Assembly: GCA_965200925.1 (NCBI GenBank)
Contig: OZ241738.1
Span: 744,001-808,000, forward strand
DNA from: WTGU01 sp965200925
Lineage (GTDB): Bacteria > Pseudomonadota > Alphaproteobacteria > UBA828
Length of the DNA: 64,000 nt
Direction: 5' to 3'
Shown here: positions 53,978 to 63,942 of the stretch, one piece after another
How positions within the stretch are numbered: the stretch's first letter is position 1
Layout of the letters: every line of letters begins with the position of its first letter
Made by a program: the position numbers and the translations under genes
The notes under the pieces: generated by a model
The model's input: the letters and a program-made list of their open reading frames with translations, nothing else
What the model was told of the DNA's origin: nothing
Databases searched by the model: none

Positions 53978-54952
53978 GTGAACCTGCCCCTCGAAGCGAA
54001 ACTGCGCATCGGTTACCAGCACGTTCTCCCGCCGCGCGGCTACGGGGAGGAGGAGGGGCCGGGCGGCGGTGCCCTCCCCGGATTGGTCCGGCTGATCGAC
54101 GAGATCGGCTTCGACTCGGTCTGGTCGGGCGACCATGTCGCCTATGCCGGGCCGATCCTCGATCCGCTGATCCAGCTCGCGCAGGTCGCCGCGCTGAGCG
54201 ACCGGTTGACCGTCGGCACCGGGGTCTATCTCCTGCCCCTGCGCCACCCCGCGCCGGTGGCGAAACAGGTCGCGACGCTCGATACGGTCTCGAACGGGCG
54301 GGTGATTTTCGGCGTCGGCGGGGGCGGCGAGTTCCCCATCGAGTTCGCGCTGTGCGGCGTCCCGGTTGCGGAGCGCGGCGCCCGGCTGAGCGAGGGGATC
54401 CGGGTGCTCCGCGCGCTCTGGTCGGGCCGCGCGGTGGCCCATGACGGGCGCTTCTACGCCTTTCCCGAGGTCGCCCTCGAGCCGCCGCCGGCACGGTCCG
54501 GCGGCCCGCCCATCTGGTGCGGCGGCCGCGCCGACGCCGCCCTCCGCCGCGCCGGCCGGCTCGCCGACGGCTGGATTTCCTACGTCGTCACCCCGGAGCG
54601 CTACCGCCGCTCCCTGGAGACCATCGCGGATGCCGCCCGTGCCGCCGGACGCGCGCCGGCGCGGTTCGGGACCGGGCACCTGTTGTTCGTCCGCCTTGAT
54701 GAGAACCGCGCGAAGGCGCTCGCCTTCGCCGGCGCCTTCCTGAGCGCCCGCTACGGGATGGATTTCTCGCGCCCGGCGGAGCGCTATTGCGCGTTGGGCG
54801 AGCCCGAGGCCGTGGCCGCGGCCATCCGCGCCTTCCACGAAGCGGGGATGCGCCACCTCGTGCTGCATCTCCTCGCCCACGAGCGCGACAAGACGGCGCA
54901 TCTCCGGCGCTTCGCGGAAACGGTCATGCCGCTGCTTGCGGATCTCCGCTGA
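53978..54952 (+). CDS. Luciferase-like (LLM) flavin- or F420-dependent oxidoreductase
   Basis: A 324-residue TIM-barrel protein with IDEIGFDSVWSGDHVAY, RLTVGTGVYLLPLRHPAPVAKQ and VSNGRVIFGVGGGGE, the signature pattern of the LLM class. The GTG at 53978 is chosen because GGAG lies six bases before it; the GTG at 53966 is an alternative. Cofactor (FMN or F420) cannot be told. It follows the amidohydrolase by about 130 bases on the same strand. Confidence 0.85.
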   Translation: MNLPLEAKLRIGYQHVLPPRGYGEEEGPGGGALPGLVRLIDEIGFDSVWSGDHVAYAGPILDPLIQLAQVAALSDRLTVGTGVYLLPLRHPAPVAKQVATLDTVSNGRVIFGVGGGGEFPIEFALCGVPVAERGARLSEGIRVLRALWSGRAVAHDGRFYAFPEVALEPPPARSGGPPIWCGGRADAALRRAGRLADGWISYVVTPERYRRSLETIADAARAAGRAPARFGTGHLLFVRLDENRAKALAFAGAFLSARYGMDFSRPAERYCALGEPEAVAAAIRAFHEAGMRHLVLHLLAHERDKTAHLRRFAETVMPLLADLR

Positions 54953-54976
54953 GCCGCGCCGGCTTGCGCCGGGGCC

Positions 54977-56182
54977 ATGGCGATCCCGTTTCGCCTCCAC
55001 GTGAACCCGCGCTTCGCCGACGGGAACGGGGCGCCCGGCGGAGCGCTGCCGTTCCTCCCGGAACGTCGGGCGGCGGCGCGCGCCGCGCTCGCGCTCTTCG
55101 AGGGCTACCGGCCGACTCCCTTGCGCCGCCTGCCCGGCTTGGCCCGCGCCCTCGGCGTGCGTGACCTGTGGCTGAAGGACGAGAGCGGGCGCTTCGGCCA
55201 GGGCAGCTTCAAGGCGCTGGGCGGTGCCTACGCCACGGTCGCGATGCTGCGGGAGAGGCTGGGCGGCGCGGTGTCGCTCGCCGCTCTCGCCGCCGGCCGC
55301 GCCGCGGCGCGGGCGCGGGAGGTCACGGTCTGTTGCGCGACCGACGGGAATCACGGCCGCGCGGTGGCCTGGGGCGCCCGCCGCGCCGGCGCCCGCTGCG
55401 TCGTGTTCCTGCCGCCGGCGGTGAGCGCCAACCGCGCCGCCGCCATCGAGGCTCTCGGCGCGCGCACCCACCGCGTCGCGGGGCGCTACGACGACGCCGT
55501 GCGGGCTTGCGCCGAAGAGGCGCGGGCGCGGGGCTGGCTCCTGATCTCCGATACCTCCCAGGCGGGCGGGGCGGAGGCGCCGGCGCTGGTCATGGACGGC
55601 TACACGGTCATGGTGGACGAGATGCGCGCGCAGCTGGCCGGCGCCGTTCCCACCCATCTGTTCGTGCAAGGCGGCGTCGGCGGGCTGGCGGCGGCGACCA
55701 TCGGCGCCTTCCGGCAGGATTGCGGCGCAGCCGGCCCGCGGGGCGTGGTGGTCGAGCCCTTCGCCGCCGACGGACTCTATCGAAGCGCCGTCGCCGGCCG
55801 GCCGCGCCCGGCCTCCGGCGATCTCGACACGGTGATGGCCTGCCTCGCCGCCGCCGAGGTTTCGTCGCTGGCGTGGCGGGTGCTGGAGAAGAAAGCCTTC
55901 GCCTTCATGGCCATGGACGATTCCGGCGCCGTTGTGGCCATGCGCCGGGCCGCCGCGCCCGAGGAAGGCGATCTGCCGCTCGTCCTGGGCGAGTCCGGCG
56001 CCGCCGCGCTGGGCGGCCTGATCGCGCTGTCGGCCGATCCCGGCGCGCGCGCGGCGTTGGCGATAGGCGCCGAGGCCCGCATCGTGGCGATCGGCAGCGA
56101 GGGCGCGACCGACCCCGACATCTACCGCCGTCTGGTCGGCCGCGATCCGGTCGCGGTCGAGTCCGGCGCGCCGCCTGCATGA
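54977..56182 (+). CDS. PLP-dependent diaminopropionate ammonia-lyase-like protein
   Basis: A 401-residue fold-type II PLP enzyme. The PLP Lys is in GQGSFKALGGAYA (about residue 76); CATDGNHGRAVAWGA binds the phosphate side and FVQGGVGGLAAA is the Gly-rich phosphate loop. The VNPRFADG opening and DTSQAGG are as in 2,3-diaminopropionate ammonia-lyases (YgeX). It would split diaminopropionate or a similar amino acid into pyruvate and ammonia. Its stop overlaps the sdhE start. Confidence 0.85.
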   Translation: MAIPFRLHVNPRFADGNGAPGGALPFLPERRAAARAALALFEGYRPTPLRRLPGLARALGVRDLWLKDESGRFGQGSFKALGGAYATVAMLRERLGGAVSLAALAAGRAAARAREVTVCCATDGNHGRAVAWGARRAGARCVVFLPPAVSANRAAAIEALGARTHRVAGRYDDAVRACAEEARARGWLLISDTSQAGGAEAPALVMDGYTVMVDEMRAQLAGAVPTHLFVQGGVGGLAAATIGAFRQDCGAAGPRGVVVEPFAADGLYRSAVAGRPRPASGDLDTVMACLAAAEVSSLAWRVLEKKAFAFMAMDDSGAVVAMRRAAAPEEGDLPLVLGESGAAALGGLIALSADPGARAALAIGAEARIVAIGSEGATDPDIYRRLVGRDPVAVESGAPPA

Positions 56183-56448
56183 CCGGCGACCTCGAGACGC
56201 GGCGCAAGCGGCTCCGCTACCGCGCCGCGCGCACCGGCACGCGGGAGACCGACATCCTGCTCGGCGAATTCGTGTCCCGGCAGGGCGACCGGATGGCGCC
56301 GGGGGACGTAACCCAGGCCGAACGGCTGCTGCGCGCGAGCGACGCCGACATCGCGAACTGGGTCGGCGGGCGCACGCCGGTGCCGGCGGAATTCGACACG
56401 CCTTTCATGGGCCGGCTCAAGCGCGCCGCCATGGCCCGCCGCCGTTGA
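56179..56448 (+). CDS. sdhE: Succinate dehydrogenase assembly factor SdhE
   Basis: An 89-residue protein of the SdhE/YgfY family, which attaches FAD to succinate dehydrogenase. RRKRLRYRAARTGTRETDILLG has the conserved RG..E region (here TGTRETD), then a helical end with DADIANWV. It starts in the ATGA overlap with the ammonia-lyase and ends in TTGA shared with mfd. The sdhE-mfd order is usual in alphaproteobacteria. Confidence 0.88.
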   Translation: MTGDLETRRKRLRYRAARTGTRETDILLGEFVSRQGDRMAPGDVTQAERLLRASDADIANWVGGRTPVPAEFDTPFMGRLKRAAMARRR

Positions 56449-59400
56449 CGGGTCTCGTCCCGGAAGCGCTCCCCTCCGCCCTGCCGCGCGCGGGCCGGGT
56501 CGTGCTGGGCGGCGTCCCGGAGGGGTTCTCGGCGGCGGTTCTGCTGCGGCTGGCTGCTGCGCGGGCGCCGGAGCCGCTGCTCTACATCGCCCGCGACGAC
56601 GCCCGGCTCGCGCGTGCCGCCGCGATGCTCGCCTTCTTCGATCCCGGCTGTCCGAGCGTGTCCGTCCCGGCGTGGGACTGCCTTCCCTACGACCGGGTTT
56701 CGCCGCGCGCCGACATCGCGAGCCGCCGGCTCGCCGGGCTCGTCCGCTTGCTGCGACCGGTCGATGGGCGGCCCTGCATCGTGCTCACCACCGTCAACGC
56801 CGTGCTGCAACGAATCCCGGCGCGCGCGATGCTGGCGGACGCGACCTTCTCCCTCGCTTCAGGCGCCTCGCTCGACAGGGAGGCCCTGCTCGACTACCTG
56901 GAACGCAACGGCTTCACGCGCACCGGCACGGTGATGGAGGCGGGCGATTACGCCGTGCGAGGCGGCATCGTCGATCTCTTCCCGCCGAACGAGAGTCACC
57001 CGGTGCGCCTCGATCTGGCCGGCGATACCGTGGAGACCATCCGCGCCTTCGATCCGATGTCGCAGCGCGGCGGGGCGCGGGTGGAGGCGGTGGAGCTGGT
57101 GCCGGTCAGCGAAGTGCTGCTCGATCCGGCCTCGATCGCGCGCTTTCGCGCCGCCTATCGCCAACGGTTCGGGGCCGCGGGCGACGGCGACCCGCTCTAC
57201 GAAGCGGTCTCCGCCGGCCGCCGCTATCCCGGCCTCGAACACTGGCTGCCGTTCTTCCACGATCGCCTGGAGACGTTGTTCGACTATCTCCCCGGCGCCG
57301 CCGTGGTGCTTGACCACCGCGCGCGTGAGGCGCGCGATGACCGCCTGGAGGCGATCGCCGATTTCCATGGCGCCCGCGCCTCGCCGCCGCCCTCGGTGAT
57401 CACGGAAACCCCCTACAACCCGGTTCCGCCCGAATCGCTCTTCCTCGACGCGGACGAGTGGGAGCACCGGCTTGCCGGCCGCTGCGTCGTCGAGACGACG
57501 CCGTTCGTGGGGACGGAGGGCGGCCTCGACGCCGGGGGGCGGGAGGGGCGCGATTTCGTCGCCGAGCGCAAGCGGGAGGGGCATGGCGCGCTCTTCGGCG
57601 CCCTCGGCGCGCATATCGAGGGCCAGCAGGCGCAGGCGCGGCGGCTCCTCCTCGCCACGGTCGGCGCCGGCAGCCGGGAGCGGCTCGTCCGGCTGCTTCG
57701 GGAGCACGGCCTGTACGGCATCGAGCCGGCCGAGGACTGGCGGGCCGCGCAAGCGCTGCCTCCGGACATCGCGGCGGCGGTGGTGCTGCCGCTGGAGCGG
57801 GGCTTCGTTTCCGCCGCGCTCACGGTCGTCGCCGAGCAGGACATCCTCGGCGTGCGCCTCGCCCGCCCGAGCCGTCGCCGGGTGCGCGCGGAGAACTTTC
57901 TCGCGGACGCGGCGGCGCTCGCGGAAGGCGATCTCGTGGTTCACGTCGATCACGGCATCGGCCGCTATGACGGCCTCGTCACCCTCGAAGTCGACCACGC
58001 GCCCCACGACTGCCTGCGCATTCTCTACGCCGACGACGACCGGCTGTTCCTGCCGGTCGAGAACATCGACCTGCTCTCGCGCTACGGCTCGGCGGATCGT
58101 CCGGTCGCGCTGGACCGCCTCGGCGGAGTCGCCTGGCAGGCGCGCAAGGCGCGACTCAAGCGGCGCGTCCGGGACATGGCGGACGCGCTCATCCGGCTCG
58201 CCGCCGCGCGTGCGACCGCGCCGGCGCCGGTTCTCGCCGAGGCGGGCGCCGCCTACGACGCCTTTTGCGCCGACTTCCCCTATGTCGAGACCGAGGATCA
58301 GGCGCGCGCCATCGACGAGGCCCTCGCCGATCTCGGCTCCGGGCGGACGATGGACAGGCTGGTGTGCGGCGACGTCGGGTTCGGCAAGACGGAGGTCGCC
58401 CTGCGCGCCGCGTTCCACGCGGTCCAGGCCGGCAAGCAGGTCGCCGTGCTGGCACCGACGACGCTCCTCGCCCGCCAGCATATGCGGAGTTTCGCCGAGC
58501 GCTTCGCGCGGCTTCCGGTGCGCGTCGCCCAGCTGTCCCGTCTGGTCCCGGCGAAGGAGCAGGCGGCGACGCGGCGCGGTCTGGCGGCGGGGGAGGTCGA
58601 TATCGTCATCGGCACCCATGCGCTGCTGGGTCGCTCCGTCGCCTTCGCCGATCTCGGCCTGATCGTGGTCGACGAAGAGCAGCATTTCGGCGTCGCCCAC
58701 AAGGAGCGCCTGAAGCGGCTGAAGGCGGAGGCCCACGTTCTCACCCTCACCGCGACCCCGATTCCGCGCACCTTGCAGATGGCCTTGAGCGGCGTGCGCG
58801 ACATGAGCGTCATCGCGACTCCGCCGGTCGACCGGCTGGCGGTGCGCACCTTCGTTCTGCCCTACGATCCGGTGGTCGTGCGCGAGGCGCTGATGCGCGA
58901 GCATCTGCGCGGCGGCCAGACGTTCTACGTCTGCCCGCGCGTCGCCGATCTCGACGGCGTCGCCCGGCAGGTGCGGCTGCTGGCGCCGGAGATCACGGTT
59001 GCCGTGGCCCACGGCCGGGTCGCGGCGCGCGAACTCGATTCCATCATGGGCGATTTCTACGACGGCAAATACGACGTGCTGGTTTCCACCGCGATCGTCG
59101 AATCGGGCCTCGACCTGCCGCGGGTGAACACCATGATCGTGCATCGGGCGGACAGGTTCGGGCTGGCCCAGCTCTATCAGCTTCGCGGGCGCATCGGGCG
59201 GGCCAAGCTGCGCGGCTACGCCTATCTGACCTTGCCGCCGGGGCACCGGCCGAGCGAGGCCGCGTACAAGCGGCTCCAGGTCATCCACCGGCTGGACGGT
59301 CTGGGTGCCGGCTTCAGCCTGGCGAGCCACGATCTCGACATCAGGGGCGCCGGCAACCTGCTCGGCGCCGAGCAGTCGGGCCACATTCGCGAGGTGGGGG

Positions 59401-59942
59401 TGGAGCTTTATCAGCATATGCTGGAAGAAGCCGTGGCGGCGGCGCGCGCGGCGGCGGGCGGGCAGGCGCCGCCGGAGGGCGACTGGTCGCCCGTCGTCAG
59501 CCTCGGCACTTCGGTGCTGATCCCGGAGAGCTACGTGCGCGACCTCGACGTGCGCCTCGCGCTCTACCGCCGCGTCGCCGGCCTCGAGGGGCAGGCGGAG
59601 ATCGACGCCTTCGTCGACGAGTTGACCGACCGTTTCGGCCCGCCGCCCGAATCCGTTCACCACCTTCTGGAGATCGTCGCGATCAAGCGCCTGTGCCGGC
59701 AGGGTGGGGTGGAGAAGGTCGAGGCCGGGCCGAAGGGCGCGGTGCTGCGTTTCCGGGAGGGCGCTCCCGTCGACTCGGATAAGCTGGTCCGCTACGTCTC
59801 GGCACCGGAGCGCGGCGTCCGCCTCCGCCCCGACAGCCGCTTGGTCGCGCCCCGCGACTGGCCCGAGGCCCGGGACCGCCTGCGCGGCGTCCGCCGCCTC
59901 CTCCAGGACCTCCGCGCCCTCGCCGCCACGCCCCCGGGCTGA
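56445..59942 (+). CDS. mfd: Transcription-repair coupling factor Mfd
   Basis: An 1165-residue DNA translocase that removes stalled RNA polymerase and recruits UvrA. The N-terminal UvrB-like part covers the first 350 or so residues; the RNA-polymerase-interacting CarD-like domain is near 495-560 (LVVHVDHGIGRYDGL); Walker A GDVGFGKTE near 641 and the DEEQ box near 742 belong to the RecG-type motor, with the DGLGAGFSLASHDLDIRGAG string and the TRCF C-terminal domain after it. The start is a TTG at 56445 overlapping the sdhE stop (TTGA), so translation is coupled. Length is normal for the family. Confidence 0.95.
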   Translation: MTGLVPEALPSALPRAGRVVLGGVPEGFSAAVLLRLAAARAPEPLLYIARDDARLARAAAMLAFFDPGCPSVSVPAWDCLPYDRVSPRADIASRRLAGLVRLLRPVDGRPCIVLTTVNAVLQRIPARAMLADATFSLASGASLDREALLDYLERNGFTRTGTVMEAGDYAVRGGIVDLFPPNESHPVRLDLAGDTVETIRAFDPMSQRGGARVEAVELVPVSEVLLDPASIARFRAAYRQRFGAAGDGDPLYEAVSAGRRYPGLEHWLPFFHDRLETLFDYLPGAAVVLDHRAREARDDRLEAIADFHGARASPPPSVITETPYNPVPPESLFLDADEWEHRLAGRCVVETTPFVGTEGGLDAGGREGRDFVAERKREGHGALFGALGAHIEGQQAQARRLLLATVGAGSRERLVRLLREHGLYGIEPAEDWRAAQALPPDIAAAVVLPLERGFVSAALTVVAEQDILGVRLARPSRRRVRAENFLADAAALAEGDLVVHVDHGIGRYDGLVTLEVDHAPHDCLRILYADDDRLFLPVENIDLLSRYGSADRPVALDRLGGVAWQARKARLKRRVRDMADALIRLAAARATAPAPVLAEAGAAYDAFCADFPYVETEDQARAIDEALADLGSGRTMDRLVCGDVGFGKTEVALRAAFHAVQAGKQVAVLAPTTLLARQHMRSFAERFARLPVRVAQLSRLVPAKEQAATRRGLAAGEVDIVIGTHALLGRSVAFADLGLIVVDEEQHFGVAHKERLKRLKAEAHVLTLTATPIPRTLQMALSGVRDMSVIATPPVDRLAVRTFVLPYDPVVVREALMREHLRGGQTFYVCPRVADLDGVARQVRLLAPEITVAVAHGRVAARELDSIMGDFYDGKYDVLVSTAIVESGLDLPRVNTMIVHRADRFGLAQLYQLRGRIGRAKLRGYAYLTLPPGHRPSEAAYKRLQVIHRLDGLGAGFSLASHDLDIRGAGNLLGAEQSGHIREVGVELYQHMLEEAVAAARAAAGGQAPPEGDWSPVVSLGTSVLIPESYVRDLDVRLALYRRVAGLEGQAEIDAFVDELTDRFGPPPESVHHLLEIVAIKRLCRQGGVEKVEAGPKGAVLRFREGAPVDSDKLVRYVSAPERGVRLRPDSRLVAPRDWPEARDRLRGVRRLLQDLRALAATPPG

Positions 59943-59952
59943 CTCCCGGTCT

Positions 59953-60000
59953 CCCCTTGCGAAGCGGGGTCGTTCCCGGAATTCGGCGTGCGCCGGAATG
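59953..60000. terminator. Possible bidirectional terminator between mfd and the autotransporter
   Basis: Hairpins form from CCCCTTGCGAAGCGGGG (59953-59969, one bulge) and ATTCGGCGTGCGCCGGAAT (59980-59998), the latter an imperfect repeat common in proteobacterial intergenic regions. The two genes converge here. There is no T run, so confidence is low. Confidence 0.3.
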
Positions 60001-60020
60001 ACGGAACGGCGGCGGCGCGG

Positions 60021-63000
60021 TCAGAAGCGGATGGCCAGATTCAGGCCGCCGTCGAACGCGCGGATGCTGCCGCCCGTCTCGTAGCCCATCGCGGCCCGGA
60101 GCCGTGTGCGCGCGTCGAGGGTGAACAAGCCGCCCAGCCCGAAGCGCAGCGACGTGGGCTTTCCCGAGGCTTTCAGGGTTTGCTCCTCCACCACGGTTTC
60201 CATCTCGCCCGAGAACTCGTGCACCGCGTCCAGCGTGGCGAACACGCGCCCGCTCCCGGACCCGCCGAGCGGCGCCTCCACCGCCGCGCCGATGCGGCCC
60301 GACAGGCTCTCCGCCCGCTCCACCGACACCTGCGTGGCGCTTCCTACCGGGTCCGCGAAATCATCCAGGGAGATCCGCGACCAGGCGAGCCCGACATGCG
60401 GCGTGATCGACACGTCCGCCGCCGCCATGCGCCGCCCCACTTCCACGGCCAGAGCGTGGCTCACCCCCGACACGCCGCTCGCCAGCGTGCCATGTATCGC
60501 CGACGCGAGGTCCACGTCATACCGCGCCGCCGCCGCTTGCACGTCCAGGTGGAAACCGCTTGCCAGCGCCGTGGCGTAGGCGCCCACTCCGACGCCCGAC
60601 AGCTTCGCCGCATTCCCCTCGGCCAGCGTCGCCCTGCCGCGCAGACCATGGGCCGACACGCCGAGCCATGCGGCGTCCGCGATCCGGGTCTCGACCCCGG
60701 CGTGCATGACGTACCGCTGCCGGTCGTAGGCAAGGTCCGGGCGAGTGGTCGAGGACTCGGCCTTCCACTCGCCGCCGCCGCCGTCGATGCGCGCCCAGGT
60801 GCCCCTGGCGTCGCGCGCCGCCGTCGAACGCTCGTCCCAGGTGGGGGGCGTCGCGCTCATCGCCAGAAGGATCGACGGCAGCGCCTCGTAAAGCCGACAA
60901 CGCCCGTCCATCGCACCGCCGCAGTCGAACGTCTGCGCGGGCGGCGGAGGGCGTTGCCCGGTATCGGGGGGTTCCCGGTCGCTGCCGCCCGTGTCTGTGC
61001 TGCCCGTGTCGTCGTCCGTATCCTTGCCGTCCGTCTCTTCCGGATCCGGCGGATACACCGCCGCCCGCAGCCCCGACGTATCCGGCCTGCCGTCCTTCAG
61101 GGGAACGGTCGCCTCGTGGCCGGTGGTGACCCCGTCCTGAAACTCCTTGAAGGTGGTGGCCGTGGTTCCGGCACCGACGATGAGGCCCTCCACTCTTATG
61201 GCGGCTCCATCGGCGCTCTCCATCGAGATCCAGTCCTGTATCTCCCGGGGATCGCGGGCGGCGTAAAGGGTCACGCTCGTGTCCTCGTCGCCGCGGATGG
61301 CGCTCATGGCGCCGTTCGCCTCGACCCGCCCGGTCACGCCGATCGTCACGCTGCCGCCGCCGGTCAGATCCACCGCCGCCCGCGCACCCGTGCCGCCGCG
61401 CACCAGGCCGTCGATGCGGATGTCCGCCGGGCCCGGATCGTTGACGAGGATCGCCCGCCCCGACGAACCGGCGAGCAATTGCCCCGTTCGCCCGACGGTG
61501 AGGGAGCCGCCACCCGAAAGATGCACCGCGGCGTCGGTTCCGCCCATCACCAAGCCATGCACCGTGACGGTCTGGTCGCGGATGCCGGCCTCCCCGGGAA
61601 CACAGCCGTCGTCCACGGGGCAGCCGGCGTTGGCGACATAGATGCCCGTCTCACCGCCGGTGACGCGCGCGCCCTCGGCGACGGTGACGTCGATGCTCCC
61701 GTTGTCGTCGTGCGGTATGACATAGCCGGCGCGGATGCCATCGCCCCGGGAATCGATGGCACCGGCGTTCACGGCGAGGCGGATGTTCCCGACATTGTGC
61801 CAGTTCAGGAACGCGCGCACTTCGTCTTTCCAGCTATCGCCATAGCTGGTGAAGACATTGCCGTAATCGGGCAGGGCATCGAGCGCGGCCTCCAAGTCGC
61901 CTCCGGTCGTCAGGGCCGCGACGATCGCCTCTTCGCCTTCCGAGAGGCCGTCCAGAAGGAGGCCCCGCAGGAAGGTCCTGCGCTCCGCATTGTCCGCCGT
62001 CAGATAGGTCACGATCTCCGGGTCGCTGTAGCTCTCGTTCCCATCGCTATCGATGCCGGACGCGCCGGGAATCGGCACGAAGTTCGTATCGTCGAGCAGC
62101 GTGCGGAATTGCCTCACGATCACCACCGCACGCGCCTTATCCGCCTCGTCGGGGGCCGCCTCGCCGGAGACCGGAACGGCCAGAAGCGCTTGCTGGGCCT
62201 CATGGCTCATGAGCGCGTTCGGGTCGTCGCCCTTCGCCACGGCGGCGAGCAGGGCATCCAGCCTCATCACCTGCGCCTCGATCCCCGCCGCCTGCCCGTA
62301 GCGCGTGACGCGCTCGCCCACCGCCCCCCGATGGGTGACGACGGCCGCCCGGTCGAGAGCGGCAACGGAGAAACGGCCTGCGTCGTTCGGCTCGGTTTTG
62401 CCTTCCTCCCGCGCGAAGGTTCCCGTCCAGACGATGTCGATGGCGGGCTGGTCCGCGCGCGTTTCGCCCACCGCGCTTTCGCGCGCGATGTGGGCGACGA
62501 CGCCCCGGCGCGCCGAGATCGTCCCGCCCTGGGTGACGCGAATGCGTCCGGTCGCCGCGGTGGAGCCGAGGGCCACATGGAGTCCCGGGCCATATTGCGA
62601 CACGAGTGCCGCGCCTTCGGAGACGGTCGCGAGGGCGTCCCCGGTTCCGTTCAGGTCGGCCCAGACGGCGCCTCTCTCCGGGGGCCGGGCGGTCGACGTC
62701 ACCGACCCGCCCGTCATGTCGATCCTGACGTCGGCCGTGTTGCCCGTCGCCGTCCGGATGAGGACGCCGTTCCCGGCCGTGGAGAGGATGTCGCCACTGT
62801 TGATCAGCGTCACCTTGCCCGCGCCGTCGTGCGCCAGTTCGATGCCGTCGCCGGTCGCGAAAATGCGCGCGCCGCTGGTGACCGTGTGGCTTCCCGTGTG
62901 GGTTGGTGGAGGCGATCGCGTGTGGACGCCATCGTGCAGCATGGGCGCGGCCTGCGTCCCGATGCTCACCCGGCTCTTGAGGTCCACCGTCAGGCTGGAG

Positions 63001-63473
63001 GCGGCGGCCGGGGTACTCGGCCGGATGTAGATGCCGTGGCCCGACGAGGCCGGCAGCGTCGTATAGGCAGCGGTGGGGGTGGGCTGCACGATCGACACGC
63101 TGCCCATCGCGCCCATCGTGAGCGAGATGCTGCCGTCGTCCGTCGCGGTCGAGGCGCCGGCGTTGACGATGACGATGCCGCTTTCGTTCACGGCCGTGCC
63201 GCCGGCGGCCGATCGGGTGATCGTAGTCGCAGCGGCCGAACCCGCCCCGACCGTGAGCGTCAGCCCGTTGGCGCCCGAATAGACGATGCCGTTCGCCGCT
63301 TCCGCGGGCGTACAGTCGTGGGTTCCGCTGGCGGCAGGCATAACCCCGATGTCGGTGCAGGCATTGTTTTGCGCCCGCGCCGCGTCCGGGGCCAGGAAGA
63401 GGGCGGCGAGCAACGCCAGCCCGCCGATGAGGCCAGGGTGCCACGCCGCGCCCGACACCGTTTCACGCGCCAT
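60021..63473 (-). CDS. Large autotransporter (type Va secretion)
   Basis: An 1150-residue autotransporter starting after AGGAGG, six bases before the ATG at 63473. A Sec signal peptide (about 1-34, ending AARA) is followed by a long passenger of repeating Gly-, Val- and Thr-rich turns (GGGSLTVGRTG, GGGSVTIGVTG) typical of a beta-helix. An acidic linker of Asp, Thr, Gly and Pro lies at about 811-858 (TDGKDTDDDTGSTD). The last 280 or so residues form the barrel domain, ending LNLAIRF with the terminal Phe. It displays the passenger on the cell surface. I see no protease triad, so it is probably an adhesin or self-associating protein. Confidence 0.85.
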   Translation of the reverse strand: MARETVSGAAWHPGLIGGLALLAALFLAPDAARAQNNACTDIGVMPAASGTHDCTPAEAANGIVYSGANGLTLTVGAGSAAATTITRSAAGGTAVNESGIVIVNAGASTATDDGSISLTMGAMGSVSIVQPTPTAAYTTLPASSGHGIYIRPSTPAAASSLTVDLKSRVSIGTQAAPMLHDGVHTRSPPPTHTGSHTVTSGARIFATGDGIELAHDGAGKVTLINSGDILSTAGNGVLIRTATGNTADVRIDMTGGSVTSTARPPERGAVWADLNGTGDALATVSEGAALVSQYGPGLHVALGSTAATGRIRVTQGGTISARRGVVAHIARESAVGETRADQPAIDIVWTGTFAREEGKTEPNDAGRFSVAALDRAAVVTHRGAVGERVTRYGQAAGIEAQVMRLDALLAAVAKGDDPNALMSHEAQQALLAVPVSGEAAPDEADKARAVVIVRQFRTLLDDTNFVPIPGASGIDSDGNESYSDPEIVTYLTADNAERRTFLRGLLLDGLSEGEEAIVAALTTGGDLEAALDALPDYGNVFTSYGDSWKDEVRAFLNWHNVGNIRLAVNAGAIDSRGDGIRAGYVIPHDDNGSIDVTVAEGARVTGGETGIYVANAGCPVDDGCVPGEAGIRDQTVTVHGLVMGGTDAAVHLSGGGSLTVGRTGQLLAGSSGRAILVNDPGPADIRIDGLVRGGTGARAAVDLTGGGSVTIGVTGRVEANGAMSAIRGDEDTSVTLYAARDPREIQDWISMESADGAAIRVEGLIVGAGTTATTFKEFQDGVTTGHEATVPLKDGRPDTSGLRAAVYPPDPEETDGKDTDDDTGSTDTGGSDREPPDTGQRPPPPAQTFDCGGAMDGRCRLYEALPSILLAMSATPPTWDERSTAARDARGTWARIDGGGGEWKAESSTTRPDLAYDRQRYVMHAGVETRIADAAWLGVSAHGLRGRATLAEGNAAKLSGVGVGAYATALASGFHLDVQAAAARYDVDLASAIHGTLASGVSGVSHALAVEVGRRMAAADVSITPHVGLAWSRISLDDFADPVGSATQVSVERAESLSGRIGAAVEAPLGGSGSGRVFATLDAVHEFSGEMETVVEEQTLKASGKPTSLRFGLGGLFTLDARTRLRAAMGYETGGSIRAFDGGLNLAIRF

Positions 63474-63609
63474 CGGAAACCTCCTTCCGGATCCCGATCC
63501 GCCGTTCCCGACGCTCCGCCCCTTAGTAACCGAATTCCCTGGCGCGTGCACTTCGTGCGCAGGCGAGCCTGAGGACCCGCACACCGAGAAACGAAAAAGA
63601 GCGGGCGTG
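63474..63609. other. Intergenic region before the autotransporter
   Basis: This 136-base stretch holds the ribosome-binding site of the autotransporter and, presumably, its promoter, but I cannot pick convincing boxes. GAAACGAAAAAG lies about 15 bases outside the dehydratase stop and could be part of a terminator for it. Confidence 0.3.
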
Positions 63610-63942
63610 TCAGGGGGTGGACAGGGCGTTGACCTTGGCGGCCATGATGAAATCGTTCTCGTGCAGGCCCCCGATCTTGTGGGTGTAGAACACGACCGTG
63701 CAATAGCCCCAGCCGAAGGCGATGTCCGGGTGGTGGCCCTCGGCTTCGGCCAGATCGCCGATCTTCTGGACCAACGCCATGGCCTCGGCGAAATCATCGA
63801 GCGTGAAGGCGCGGCGGATGCGGGTGTCGTCGTGGGTCAGCTCCCAACCGGGAGTCTGCTTCAGGAAGGTCCGCGCCTCCGCCGGCTGGAGCGGCGGGAT
63901 GCCGCCCCGGCAGGGCACGCAAGTCTTGCTCGTCAAGCTCAT
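63610..63942 (-). CDS. 4a-hydroxytetrahydrobiopterin dehydratase
   Basis: A 110-residue pterin-4a-carbinolamine dehydratase (PCD/DCoH). The signature EAEGHHPDIAFGWGYCTVV (about residues 66-84) with the two His and the Asp, and the later HKIGGLHENDFIMAAK, are complete. It recycles the pterin cofactor of aromatic amino acid hydroxylases or serves other pterin roles. No hydroxylase gene is visible nearby. Confidence 0.92.
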   Translation of the reverse strand: MSLTSKTCVPCRGGIPPLQPAEARTFLKQTPGWELTHDDTRIRRAFTLDDFAEAMALVQKIGDLAEAEGHHPDIAFGWGYCTVVFYTHKIGGLHENDFIMAAKVNALSTP

